Assembly (NCBI GenBank): GCA_946479745.1
Contig: CAMLGZ010000003.1
Location: forward strand, 304,605-368,604
Direction of reading: 5' to 3'
Source: an uncultured Pseudoxanthomonas sp.
GTDB taxonomy: Bacteria > Pseudomonadota > Gammaproteobacteria > Xanthomonadales > Xanthomonadaceae
Length of the DNA stretch: 64,000 nt
Shown here: in pieces, positions 1 to 7,276 of the stretch
How positions within the stretch are numbered: the stretch's first letter is position 1
Layout: each line of letters opens with the position of its first letter
Notes under the pieces: generated by a model
What the model was told of the DNA's origin: nothing
The model's input: only the letters and a program-made list of their open reading frames with translations
The model's database searches: none
Made by a program: the position numbers and the translations under genes

Positions 1-444
1 CGAATGCGATTCGTTGATCAGGAAGATATCTACTTTCTCAGCCAATTCATCTAACGCAGTCGCGGCGACTCTACTTTCGTATGCGCCTGCCGGGCAGCTT
101 TCACGAATCCCATCTGGAAACGCTTCCGCATAATGAGATTCAGCATCAGAGTACCTACCGTACAACGTATCGGCCATGGAAAGAATCTGCGCTGCTTGCC
201 TCTGCTCCGCTCCTGCCAGTTGCCCATAGATCTTCCGCAGCTCGGCATAGTCCGCCAACTGGTTTCCCTCTCCTTCCAGCACGCGAGCCCAGACAGGCAG
301 GAATTTACCATTGAGCATGCTTGTTGTCGGTTTCTCACCGCGATCTTCACCTCTGCCAGGGGCAGCCAGCGAGATTGGCGCAACAGCAAGAACGGCCAGC
401 ATACATACGCAGGTGATGACCCCGGCACCATTACTTCTGCTCAT
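1..444 (-). CDS. Secreted protein with ESH motif, C-terminus beyond the window edge
   Basis: This frame is open from an ATG at 444 down to base 1 (148 codons) and runs off the window. It starts with a signal peptide (VCMLAVLAVAPISLAA) and continues with a helical, TPR-like stretch (residues ~50-115). The visible part ends in VDIFLINESHS, which resembles the first active-site strand (GExH/NExH type) of ChaN/EreA/TraB-like proteins; that similarity is only suggestive. The ATG overlaps the stop of the upstream lipoprotein gene by 14 bases and is preceded by GAGGT, which suggests translational coupling. It is the fourth gene of the RiPP locus and could be an export, tailoring or immunity factor. 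Another minus-strand frame (51-431) is also open, but has neither a signal peptide nor plausible composition. Confidence 0.7.
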   Translation of the reverse strand, partial: MSRSNGAGVITCVCMLAVLAVAPISLAAPGRGEDRGEKPTTSMLNGKFLPVWARVLEGEGNQLADYAELRKIYGQLAGAEQRQAAQILSMADTLYGRYSDAESHYAEAFPDGIRESCPAGAYESRVAATALDELAEKVDIFLINESHS

Positions 445-991
445 CGCGGCGTACCTCTACTTTCCCATTTCTAGAGAAGAAGAACCGATAGTCACGGGAG
501 AAAGGCAAAGGTTCAGTGCTCGAAATAACCCTGACCTTCGGCGCACCGAATACGGTTCCGTCAGGAACCACGTTTTCCCGATGTGCAAGCAACGGCGAGA
601 ACGCCCATTTCATGCATGCAGCAACCACGCTAGCTACAAATGGATCAGCTTCCCCGCGCTTGTCGCCGTTCAAATCCCTGACATCGTAGACTTGCCCTCT
701 CGTATCGACCAATAGCTTTACAGTGACTACTGTATCGCTTGCTATCGTTGAATCGATACGCGGGTATGAAGGATTGAGGTTTCCATCCGATTCTTTGGGG
801 AGGGTATAGAACACACCATCCTCCCGCGTGTAGACATTGCTATCCCGCGGCAAAATTATCTCGCGGGACACTGACGTTTGCGGCTGACGATGAGCATGCT
901 GCTCGTCACCGACCTGCAAAGGTGAGGTTTTACAGCCTGTAAGGAGCGTCGCGCTGACTAGATAAATACCGGATAGCACCTTTGGCTTCAT
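431..991 (-). CDS. Lipoprotein with TonB C-terminal-like domain
   Basis: The product is 186 residues. I chose the ATG at 991 because it places a lipoprotein signal at the N-terminus (MKPKVLSGIYLVSATLLTGC, lipobox LTGC); the frame stays open to 1048. The C-terminal ~110 residues show the TonB-C pattern: a YP motif, then VVTVKLLVDTRGQVYDV, then a helix ending in CMKWAFSPL. TonB-C-like domains in small lipoproteins are often annotated as energy transducers, but there is no inner-membrane anchor and no proline-rich span here, so a TonB role is unlikely. It lies just after the ATP-grasp ligase and overlaps the next gene by 14 bases. A role in peptide export or self-protection is inference from position only. 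Confidence 0.65.
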   Translation of the reverse strand: MKPKVLSGIYLVSATLLTGCKTSPLQVGDEQHAHRQPQTSVSREIILPRDSNVYTREDGVFYTLPKESDGNLNPSYPRIDSTIASDTVVTVKLLVDTRGQVYDVRDLNGDKRGEADPFVASVVAACMKWAFSPLLAHRENVVPDGTVFGAPKVRVISSTEPLPFSRDYRFFFSRNGKVEVRRDEQK

Positions 992-1025
992 AATTGCGGC
1001 CACAGCTTCGGAAATACTTTCCTTG

Positions 1026-2036
1026 TTAAGCACGAAGTCCCAATCCATCGGTCTTGCATACGCTACCGCCAGAACTCATACGCCTTAGAAAGGCATTCGC
1101 AAATGAACGTGCTATGGCGCCTTCAACAATATCGTCCAACCATCCCCATGCGCCGTCCTGATTGCACTCCAGAAACCAGAATTTTCCAGTCCGATCAACG
1201 ATTAAATCTAAGCTGCCGAACGTCAATCCCATCGTCTCCATGAATCGAGCGATCTTGTGTGACATATCGTCATTCATATCGAAACGAGTGAACTGCACCG
1301 CGTCCATGGCCTTCCGCCAATCCACCTCAGTTGCTCGGTAACCCTGAGATTCAATTTTGAAGGACCAAATTTCCCCATCTATATAAACCACGCGAAGCTC
1401 GTAGTCTTTAACTATTTCCTTTTGGAAGAAGTGTGGGCAGTATCCAACTTCGTGATCATCTGCGTTTAGAAGATCGGATGGGTCCACCCTCATTGTCATG
1501 ATATTAAAAGGAATGTACTCACCTTCCGAAGCGGTCTGCACTTTTGCCCCAGAGACCGACTTGAGAATTAGCGATCCTTGCGAGGCTTGGAATGCCAGGG
1601 AGTCCGCCTTGTCATTGGTAACCAACGTGGGAGGAGTAAGCATCCCAACTTGCGACGCTATCGATTGCTGGAAAGGCTTTATGAGGCAAGCTCTCGATGC
1701 TAATGAGTTGAAAGCATTGCCCGCTGCAAAACCACAAACAAGAGTGTAGAAGGATCGCCATTCTTGCGCGGCGTACCCACTATGTTCTTCATCGCCTCTG
1801 ATGTAGAAGTCTGTGCCCGGAATCAGCTTTCTTCTGTCCCACACGATGTAGTTTGATAAAACAACATCATTTACGCGAAATGTTCGACCCCCTTTAGCAT
1901 CGATCTGCATTGAGAATTTCGTACCATTATTGTAGTCAAGAACGACAACTTCTGCGCCTTCTATCGTCGACAAGTAAGCCGCAACACGTTCAACATGCGG
2001 ATCATCGTTCGTACCAAGAATCACCAAGGAATACAT
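1026..2036 (-). CDS. Graspetide-type ATP-grasp ligase (MvdC/MvdD-like)
   Basis: The 336-residue protein has the architecture of graspetide (omega-ester/amide peptide) ligases. An N-terminal alpha/beta lid domain comes first. A central segment with QKEIVKDYELRVVYIDGEIW matches the ligase region that binds leader peptide and ATP. The C-terminal ATP-grasp core has SLDLIVDRTGKFWFLECNQD, whose Glu and Asn are the usual Mg-ATP ligands, followed by GAWGWLDD. Known members condense Ser/Thr or Lys side chains of a precursor with Asp/Glu carboxylates using ATP. The ATG has a near-perfect Shine-Dalgarno (AAGGAGGT). The precursor gene lies 57 bases upstream, with a strong hairpin between. There is only one ligase and no acetyltransferase in view. 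The region is AT-richer than its surroundings, which suggests transfer. Confidence 0.85.
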   Translation of the reverse strand: MYSLVILGTNDDPHVERVAAYLSTIEGAEVVVLDYNNGTKFSMQIDAKGGRTFRVNDVVLSNYIVWDRRKLIPGTDFYIRGDEEHSGYAAQEWRSFYTLVCGFAAGNAFNSLASRACLIKPFQQSIASQVGMLTPPTLVTNDKADSLAFQASQGSLILKSVSGAKVQTASEGEYIPFNIMTMRVDPSDLLNADDHEVGYCPHFFQKEIVKDYELRVVYIDGEIWSFKIESQGYRATEVDWRKAMDAVQFTRFDMNDDMSHKIARFMETMGLTFGSLDLIVDRTGKFWFLECNQDGAWGWLDDIVEGAIARSFANAFLRRMSSGGSVCKTDGLGLRA

Positions 2037-2061
2037 CTTAGAACCTCCTTATTCAAATGAA

Positions 2062-2083
2062 GGGGAGGCGTTGCCGCCCCCCC
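2062..2083 (-). terminator. Hairpin between RiPP precursor and ligase genes
   Basis: A nine-base-pair stem (GGGGAGGCG / CGCCCCCCC on the plus strand, one G-T wobble) closes a four-base TTGC loop. It sits 11 bases after the precursor stop and about 25 bases before the ligase start. There is no T-run, so it is better read as an attenuator or mRNA-processing/stability element than as a full terminator. Such elements commonly make RiPP precursor transcript exceed enzyme transcript. Confidence 0.55.
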
Positions 2084-2093
2084 CCTCGTACAA

Positions 2094-2276
2094 TTAACCT
2101 TCGTCCGCTCCGTCGTCTTTGGATCCGCGCGGCGTAACCGTCGTTGTGCTGAGTTTCGTGGTCGGAACGTAATCCGAGTTTTCAGCTCCACCGGCAATAT
2201 GTTTCAGCTCAGAGTCGCGCAACTCTCGAATAGAGGCGCGATCTTTGTCATGTTGTTTCAGTACGAATGGCTTCAT
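2094..2276 (-). CDS. Putative graspetide precursor peptide
   Basis: This 60-residue peptide starts at an ATG preceded by AAGGAAA. Residues 1-30 look like a leader: MKPFVLK, then a helix RELRDSELKHIAGG ending in a double glycine, the cleavage type used by C39 peptidase-transporters. Residues 31-60 form a core with a Ser/Thr block (T39 T40 S43 T44 T45 T46 T48 S52), two lysines (K41, K53) and an acidic tail (D54 D55 D58 E59). This fits ester or amide ring formation by the adjacent ATP-grasp ligase. The core does not match microviridin (TxKYPSD) or the repeated TTxxxxEE units of plesiocin-type peptides. It is the first gene of the locus and has a promoter candidate about 90 bases upstream. Confidence 0.75.
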   Translation of the reverse strand: MKPFVLKQHDKDRASIRELRDSELKHIAGGAENSDYVPTTKLSTTTVTPRGSKDDGADEG

Positions 2277-2368
2277 AACTATTTCCTTATGTGAGATGAC
2301 ATCTGTTCACTGGCTTCCATTAGCCAGCAATCTGATTGTTACGTCACCAAAAAAAAGGCGTCAATATC

Positions 2369-2397
2369 ATTAGATTGCAATCAGCATTATTTTCCAA
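2369..2397 (-). promoter_or_regulatory. Candidate sigma-70 promoter of the RiPP locus
   Basis: Read on the minus strand, TTGGAA (2397-2392) and TCTAAT (2374-2369) are separated by 17 bases, about 90 bases before the precursor ATG. Four and five of six bases match the consensus. The whole stretch is AT-rich. No operator was recognised. Confidence 0.4.
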
Positions 2398-2674
2398 GCT
2401 GGATGATTTGTTACTTTACTAACTGTTAGACGATGCACAGATTCAGCACTAATCCGTGTATGGAATGTCACGTTTATTCGCATTCAATAACCCACTCACC
2501 AGAAACAGTGGCCTGCTTTTGTGTGCCTTCTCATAGCGGTTATGCAGCAGTTCAATGTTCCGCACTGTGGTAATGCGGTGAATCTGTCATCTTTGGCGGC
2601 AGCGCCATCTGGGAGGCTCCATCGCCGCCAACCCGGAAGTGTGGAACGAGGATATCGGCGAGGGGTGAACGGCG
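2398..2674. other. Intergenic region without a convincing gene
   Basis: Nothing here is supported as a gene. A 45-codon open stretch on the minus strand (2452-2586, reading through NIELLHNRYEKAHKSRPLFL) and a short plus-strand tail (2582-2668, ending GGSIAANPEVWNEDIGEG) have protein-like composition but no start codon or ribosome site. They may be decayed gene ends at the boundary between the AT-rich RiPP locus and the GC-rich chromosome. Confidence 0.3.
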
Positions 2675-3145
2675 TCAGGCCGGCTTCATCACCATCAGCC
2701 AGAAGATGGCGATCACACTGATAAAAGCCGGCCAGCCCAGCCAGAACCACCAGCGCATGGTGGTGTAGTAAGCAGTCGGCAATGGTTCGTCGCGTGCGCA
2801 CGCCTGCATGGCCAGGTTACGCGCACGGATCTGCAACCACAGCACCGGCAGCCAGCAACAGCCGACCAGCACGAACAGGATCAGCGCGATCTTGACTCAA
2901 TAGTGGGTCAGCGGTATTCCCATGATGCGGGTCAGCCAGAGGCCGGTCAGCAATTGCACTATCACCGCCGGTGCGGTGAAGCAGGCATCGGCAATCACCA
3001 CCGTGCGCGCAGTCGCCGCAATCACTTTCGCATCGCCGCGCAAGTGCGCCACCCACATGAAGAAGGCGATTCCCAGTCCCGTGCCCATCAACAGTGTCGA
3101 CGACAGGATGTGGATCCATTTCACCCAAAGATAGAGCACGCTCAC
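2675..3145 (-). pseudogene. DUF2269 membrane protein interrupted by an in-frame TGA
   Basis: A GTG at 3145 overlaps the upstream stop (GTGA) and begins SVLYLWVKWIHILSSTLLMG, the start of a DUF2269 integral membrane protein. The frame runs to codon 82 (LTHY), meets TGA at 2899-2897, and continues in the same frame without shift to a natural end at 2675 (VKIALILFVLVGCCWLP ... RWWFWLGWPAFISVIAIFWL). The total is 156 codons, the usual family length, with about four membrane helices. The position after LTHY is where I would expect Trp, so a TGG-to-TGA change is the simplest reading. It is either a fresh pseudogene, a sequencing error, or two split peptides. It is coupled to the preceding epimerase/DoxX gene. 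Confidence 0.75.
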
Positions 3146-4503
3146 CTCCTCTCCGAAAGCACCCATAACACGGCAAGCGCCGGCAGAATGACCAGGTTTT
3201 TCGCCAACCCGCCCAATGGGTCCAGCCACAGCGCCGGCAATGCAATACCGAACACCAAGGTATAAACCAGCACAAGCGCCATCGTCGATGCGATCGCTGA
3301 GCGCAACCTAAAACCAAGCAGCAACCACAATCCGAGAATAAGGTCCAGGGTAGCCGCAGAACGTGCGATGGCCACTGGCTCCATCGCGCTAAGCATCGAA
3401 CCGGAGGTCAATTTCTCGATCTCGGCCGCGGGAGTTGTCCAACCGACCCATGCCGAAATCAGGCAGAGCAAGGCGACGCTCAGGCGCAGCGCGGGCGCGA
3501 GGAAGTAAAGCTGGGCCTGCCATCGATCCTGGACCTGGCTGGGCGCCGAGGCCAGCACTTCCTGCAAGGATCGCGGAGCGATTCCAAAGTCCTGACGCAG
3601 ACGCGCGGTTGCGTCACTGGCGGTGATGTTCCCGCGCCTGAGCATGCGCCACATGGTTTCGCCTACCGGTCCGCTGCCGATGGTTTCCCAGAAACGCACC
3701 AGCAGCGACACGCAACCGACAGGAGTGAAGAAGGCACGATTGCCGGGGATGCGCAGCCATTCGCGCCAGGCGCGCTGGTATTCGCGCAGGGTCATGCGCT
3801 CGGGGCCACCGACCTCGTAGATGCCCGAAGCCTCCGACTCCAACGCACGCGCGGCGAGATCGGCCAAGTCTTGAACCGCGACAGGCTGGATCAACCAGCG
3901 ACCGTCGCCCGGCAACAACAACGCGCCGGGAAACGCCGCGAGGGCACGCAACAATGAGGTTCCACCATACGAACCCGAAATGGCGTACACGACCGAAGGT
4001 CTCAGTATCACGCTGCGTAGCGGAAACTCCAGCAAAGCCTTGTCGAAACGATGCTTCGAAGCGACAAATTCGCCATCCTCCTGCAATCCCAATGCAGATA
4101 TCTGCACGAAGCACTGCACGCCCTTGGCGACGCATGCGCTTGCCAGTGCGAGCGGCGCGACATAGTGAACGTCTTCGTAGCGCTGGCCACGCTCCTCGCG
4201 CAGGATGCCGGCGACATTGACCACGGCATCGACGCCTTCCAGCAAGGGCAACCAGCTTTCCGTCGAACGCAATTCCTGAAGATCGCATTCGCGTTCGTCA
4301 GCCATAAGCACGCGCCCTTTTGCGCGCACGCCGCGCAACACCCGCCACCCGTGTTCGCGCAAAGCCGGAACAATGTATCCGCCCAGGAATCCTGCTGCGC
4401 CGACTACCAGTACGGTTCTGCTCCCTGGCTCTTTGCTGTTCCTCTCGATGGCCGGTCTCCCCTGTCCTCCTACAAGGCTAGCAGACACCCCCGTCGGTGG
4501 CAT
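3142..4503 (-). CDS. NAD(P)-binding epimerase fused to DoxX-like membrane domain
   Basis: Residues ~30-330 form an extended/atypical SDR of the NmrA/NDUFA9 type: the nucleotide-binding motif VLVVGAAGFLGG, the strand VDAVVNVAGILRE and the substrate-domain start VYAISGSYGG are visible. The C-terminal ~125 residues hold four hydrophobic helices (VALLCLISAWVGW, LDLILGLWLLLGF, MALVLVYTLVFGIAL, LVILPALAVLWVL) typical of the DoxX-like domain fused to these proteins. The substrate is unknown. The start is uncertain: ATGs at 4551 and 4503 are both in frame, and the earlier one would overlap the divergent osmC-like start. The stop overlaps the next gene (GTGA), a DUF2269 protein, a partner often found beside DoxX-fused SDRs. 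Confidence 0.75.
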   Translation of the reverse strand: MPPTGVSASLVGGQGRPAIERNSKEPGSRTVLVVGAAGFLGGYIVPALREHGWRVLRGVRAKGRVLMADERECDLQELRSTESWLPLLEGVDAVVNVAGILREERGQRYEDVHYVAPLALASACVAKGVQCFVQISALGLQEDGEFVASKHRFDKALLEFPLRSVILRPSVVYAISGSYGGTSLLRALAAFPGALLLPGDGRWLIQPVAVQDLADLAARALESEASGIYEVGGPERMTLREYQRAWREWLRIPGNRAFFTPVGCVSLLVRFWETIGSGPVGETMWRMLRRGNITASDATARLRQDFGIAPRSLQEVLASAPSQVQDRWQAQLYFLAPALRLSVALLCLISAWVGWTTPAAEIEKLTSGSMLSAMEPVAIARSAATLDLILGLWLLLGFRLRSAIASTMALVLVYTLVFGIALPALWLDPLGGLAKNLVILPALAVLWVLSERR

Positions 4504-4549
4504 TGGTATATCGTTGGCCCTCTCTCCCGCCCAGTCTACGAGCCGTGCC

Positions 4550-4999
4550 ATGTCCGAGCATAAAACCAACATTCAGTGGAATCGCGATGGCAAGCCCTTC
4601 ACGCCCGAAGGCTACAGCCGCGATCACGAATGGAATTTCGAGCGCGGTCAGCGCTTGACCGGTTCCGCTGCGCCGGCTTACCTGGGCAGCGCGCAAGGCG
4701 TGGACCCGGAGGAAGCGCTGGTGGTGGCGTTGTCGTCGTGCCACATGCTGACCTTGCTGGCCATCGCCGCAAAGAAAGGCTGGGTGATCGACAGTTACGC
4801 CGATGAGGCCGTGGGCACGCTGGGGAAGAACGAGGCCGGCAGGATCGCCCTGACCCAGGTCGCCCTGCGACCGAAGATCGTGTTCGCGGAAGGCAGCGCG
4901 CCGGATGCCGAGGGACTGCAACGCCTGCACCATTCGGCGCATGAGCATTGCTTCATCGCCAATTCGGTGAAGACCGAGGTCACCATAGAACCGCAATGA
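4550..4999 (+). CDS. OsmC family peroxiredoxin-like protein
   Basis: The 149-residue protein matches OsmC/Ohr-fold proteins: it has N-terminal strands (NIQWNRDGKPF), the first redox cysteine in LSSCHMLTLLAIAAKKG (C64), and the second in AHEHCFIANSVKTEV (C134). In the family these cysteines reduce organic hydroperoxides; the SSCHM context is closer to the general OsmC-like (YhfA/SACOL1771) group than to Ohr. The frame is open upstream, but the ATG at 4550 begins the conserved part. The gene is divergent from the epimerase gene and is followed by a perfect 26-base inverted repeat that may serve as a bidirectional terminator. Confidence 0.85.
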   Translation: MSEHKTNIQWNRDGKPFTPEGYSRDHEWNFERGQRLTGSAAPAYLGSAQGVDPEEALVVALSSCHMLTLLAIAAKKGWVIDSYADEAVGTLGKNEAGRIALTQVALRPKIVFAEGSAPDAEGLQRLHHSAHEHCFIANSVKTEVTIEPQ

Positions 5000-5005
5000 C
5001 CGAAC

Positions 5006-5082
5006 GTAGGAGCGCCCCATGGGCGCGAGCTCTTCATCTTCATGCCGGGCACCAAAAGCTCGCGCCCATGGGGCGCTCCTAC
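5006..5082. repeat. Paired inverted repeat, family A
   Basis: Two perfect 26-base arms beginning GTAGGAGCGCCCCATGGGC (5006-5031 and 5057-5082) surround a 25-base loop. The element lies between convergent genes (osmC-like and hslU) and can fold into a long hairpin. A second copy is at 6483-6556. This is a REP/REPIN-type intergenic element. Confidence 0.85.
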
Positions 5083-5090
5083 GGGAATGA

Positions 5091-6455
5091 TTACAGGATA
5101 TAGCGGCTCAGGTCCGGATCCTGCACCAGTTCGCCCAGGTGCGTGTCGACATAAGCCTTGTCGATACTGACCTTCTGCCCATCACGGTCGGGAGCCTCGT
5201 AGCTCAGGGTATCGAGCAGCCGTTCCAGCACCGTGTGCAGACGACGAGCGCCGATGTTTTCCTGGCGCTCGTTGACTTGCGCTGCGATCTCCGCAAGGCG
5301 GTCGACGGCATCGACGGTGAATTCCACCGTCACGCCCTCGGTCTTCAAAAGCGCCTCGTACTGGCGGGTCAGCGCGGCCTTGGGCTCGGTGAGGATGCGT
5401 ACGAAATCGTCCTTGGACAACGCCGAAAGCTCCACGCGGATGGGGAAACGGCCCTGCAGTTCCGGGATCAGATCGCTGGGCTTGGCCAGATGGAACGCGC
5501 CCGAGGCGATGAACAGGATGTGGTCGGTCTTCACCGTGCCGTACTTGGTGCTGACGTTGGAGCCTTCCACCAGCGGCAACAGGTCGCGCTGCACGCCTTC
5601 GCGGCTGACGTCGCCGCCGCTCATGTTGCCGCCGCGCTTGGCGACTTTATCGATCTCGTCGATGAACACGATGCCGTTCTGTTCGCAGGCTTCGATGGCG
5701 GCGGCGCGGATGTCGTCTTCGTTGACCAGCTTGGCCGCTTCTTCTTCCACCAGCTGCGGGCGCGCGGCCTTGATGGTCAGCGTGCGCGTGTGCGATTTGG
5801 AAGGCCCCATGCTGGAGAACATCTGCCGCAGCTGCTGGCCCATTTCCTCCATGCCCGGCGGGGTCATGATGTCCATGCTGACGTTGGCGGAGAGTTCGAG
5901 TTCTATCTCGCGATCGTCCAGCTCGCCGGCGCGCAGCATCTTGCGGAACTTGGTGCGGGTATCGCCGTCGTGCGCCGAGGGCTCGTTGCGGGCGGCTTCG
6001 GCATCGAAACCGATGCCGGCACTGCGCCGCGGCAACAGCGCGTCCAGGATACGGTCTTCGGCACGTTCTTCGGCCTGTATGCGCACGCGCACCTTGGCCT
6101 GTTCGCGGTACATCTTGACCGCGGTATCGGCCAGATCGCGCACGATCTGTTCCACGTCCTTGCCTACGTAGCCGACCTCGGTGAAACGCGTGGCTTCCAC
6201 CTTCACGAACGGCGCATTGGCCAGCGTGGCCAGGCGGCGCGCTATCTCGGTCTTGCCTACGCCGGTGGGGCCGATCATCAGGATGTTTTTCGGCATCACT
6301 TCGTCGCGCAGATCAGGCTGCAGCTGCATGCGCCGCCAGCGGTTGCGCAAGGCGATGGCCACGGCGCGTTTGGCACCGTGCTGGCCGACGATGTGGCGGT
6401 CGAGTTCCTGCACGATTTCACGCGGGGTCATGGTGGAATTGTTGTCGGCTTTCAT
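5091..6455 (-). CDS. hslU: ATP-dependent protease ATPase subunit HslU
   Basis: The 454-residue AAA+ unfoldase of the HslUV protease is clear. It shows [15 protein letters not shown] at the N-terminus, Walker [11 protein letters not shown] (residues ~61-70), the pore loop VGYVGKDVE, Walker [11 protein letters not shown], the sensor/arginine-finger segment [15 protein letters not shown] and the C-terminus SRYIL that docks into HslV. In the family it unfolds substrates and feeds them into the HslV dodecamer in the cytoplasm. The ATG at 6455 is chosen; the frame extends upstream only into the repeat element. hslV lies upstream in the same direction, but a 74-base inverted repeat sits between them. 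Confidence 0.97.
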   Translation of the reverse strand: MKADNNSTMTPREIVQELDRHIVGQHGAKRAVAIALRNRWRRMQLQPDLRDEVMPKNILMIGPTGVGKTEIARRLATLANAPFVKVEATRFTEVGYVGKDVEQIVRDLADTAVKMYREQAKVRVRIQAEERAEDRILDALLPRRSAGIGFDAEAARNEPSAHDGDTRTKFRKMLRAGELDDREIELELSANVSMDIMTPPGMEEMGQQLRQMFSSMGPSKSHTRTLTIKAARPQLVEEEAAKLVNEDDIRAAAIEACEQNGIVFIDEIDKVAKRGGNMSGGDVSREGVQRDLLPLVEGSNVSTKYGTVKTDHILFIASGAFHLAKPSDLIPELQGRFPIRVELSALSKDDFVRILTEPKAALTRQYEALLKTEGVTVEFTVDAVDRLAEIAAQVNERQENIGARRLHTVLERLLDTLSYEAPDRDGQKVSIDKAYVDTHLGELVQDPDLSRYIL

Positions 6456-6482
6456 CGATTGCGTACCAGAAGGTTGTGCTTG

Positions 6483-6556
6483 GTAGGAGCGTCCCATGGG
6501 CGCGAGCTCTTGCGCGGAATCGGCGATAGAAGCTCGCGCCCATGGGGCGCTCCTAC
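6483..6556. repeat. Paired inverted repeat, family A, between hslV and hslU
   Basis: The arms 6483-6508 and 6531-6556 are the same 26-mer as at 5006-5082, with one mismatch (T for C) in the left arm. It sits in the hslV-hslU spacer and ends 27 bases upstream of the hslU ATG, so the hslVU transcript would carry a long hairpin before the second gene. Confidence 0.85.
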
Positions 6557-6563
6557 GGGAAGG

Positions 6564-7115
6564 TCAGAGTTCTTCTACAACCACGTTGCGGTTGGTGTAG
6601 ATACAGATGTCGCCGGCGATGTTCAGCGACTCCACCGCTATGGATTTGGCGTCCATTTCGGTATGCGCCATCAAGGCGCGCGCAGCCGACAGGGCGTAGG
6701 AGCCGCCGGAACCGATGGCGATGATGCCGTCTTCCGGCTCGATCACATCGCCGGTGCCGCTGATGATCAGCGAAGTGTCCTTGTCGGCCACCGCCAGCAG
6801 CGCCTCAAGCTTGCCCAGGCGGCGTTCGGTGCGCCAGTCCTTGGCCAGTTCGACCGCGGCGCGCTGCAGCTGGCCGTGTTTTTCCAACTTGGCTTCGAAT
6901 AGTTCGAACAGGGTGAAGGCATCGGCCGCCGCGCCGGCGAAGCCTGCCAGTACCTGACCGTCGCGGCCCAGCCTGCGCACCTTGCGGGCGTTGCCTTTCA
7001 TCACGGTGTTGCCCAGCGTGACCTGGCCGTCGCCCGCCACGGCAACGTGGCCATTGCGCCGCACCGACAGGATGGTGGTGGCGTGGAAAACATTGGGATT
7101 CTGACTGGGGTCCAT
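6564..7115 (-). CDS. hslV: ATP-dependent protease peptidase subunit HslV
   Basis: This is a 183-residue N-terminal-nucleophile hydrolase. After a 12-residue propeptide ([12 protein letters not shown]) comes [20 protein letters not shown]; the first Thr becomes the catalytic residue after processing. [15 protein letters not shown] and [14 protein letters not shown] are also typical of HslV, the bacterial homologue of proteasome beta subunits. The ATG at 7115 is preferred over an upstream in-frame start because of the standard propeptide length. It forms a two-gene unit with hslU and follows xerC, the usual xanthomonad arrangement. Confidence 0.97.
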   Translation of the reverse strand: MDPSQNPNVFHATTILSVRRNGHVAVAGDGQVTLGNTVMKGNARKVRRLGRDGQVLAGFAGAAADAFTLFELFEAKLEKHGQLQRAAVELAKDWRTERRLGKLEALLAVADKDTSLIISGTGDVIEPEDGIIAIGSGGSYALSAARALMAHTEMDAKSIAVESLNIAGDICIYTNRNVVVEEL

Positions 7116-7191
7116 GCGGCCTCCGTGGTGGTAACTAGGAGGTGGGGACGGCCGGGGCGGGTTCAAGCGTGACTAATGGCAGAGAGTCGCC

Positions 7192-7273
7192 CTGTAGGAG
7201 CGGGCCCTGCCCGCGACGCTCTTCTCGGTGTCGTGGGTAAAAAAAGCGTCGCGGGCAGGGCCCGCTCCTACAG
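7192..7273. repeat. Paired inverted repeat, family B
   Basis: Two perfect 29-base arms beginning CTGTAGGAGCGGGCCCTGCC (7192-7220 and 7245-7273) flank a 24-base loop, between hslV and the xerC stop. The first bases resemble family A (GTAGGAGC), so A and B may be diverged relatives. Confidence 0.85.
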
Positions 7274-7276
7274 GCA

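Noticed and set aside
51..431. 126-codon minus-strand frame at the left edge
   Set aside because: An overlapping frame (1-444) has a signal peptide, a coupled start with good ribosome site and sensible composition; the 126-codon frame has none of these.
2452..2668. Gene fragments on both strands near the RiPP locus boundary
   Set aside because: Open stretches of only 45 and 28 codons without starts or ribosome sites; they may be remnants but cannot be assigned.
2897..2899. Selenocysteine or other programmed recoding of the DUF2269 TGA
   Set aside because: There is no known selenoprotein in this family, no SECIS-like hairpin was seen just downstream, and the site fits a Trp codon change.
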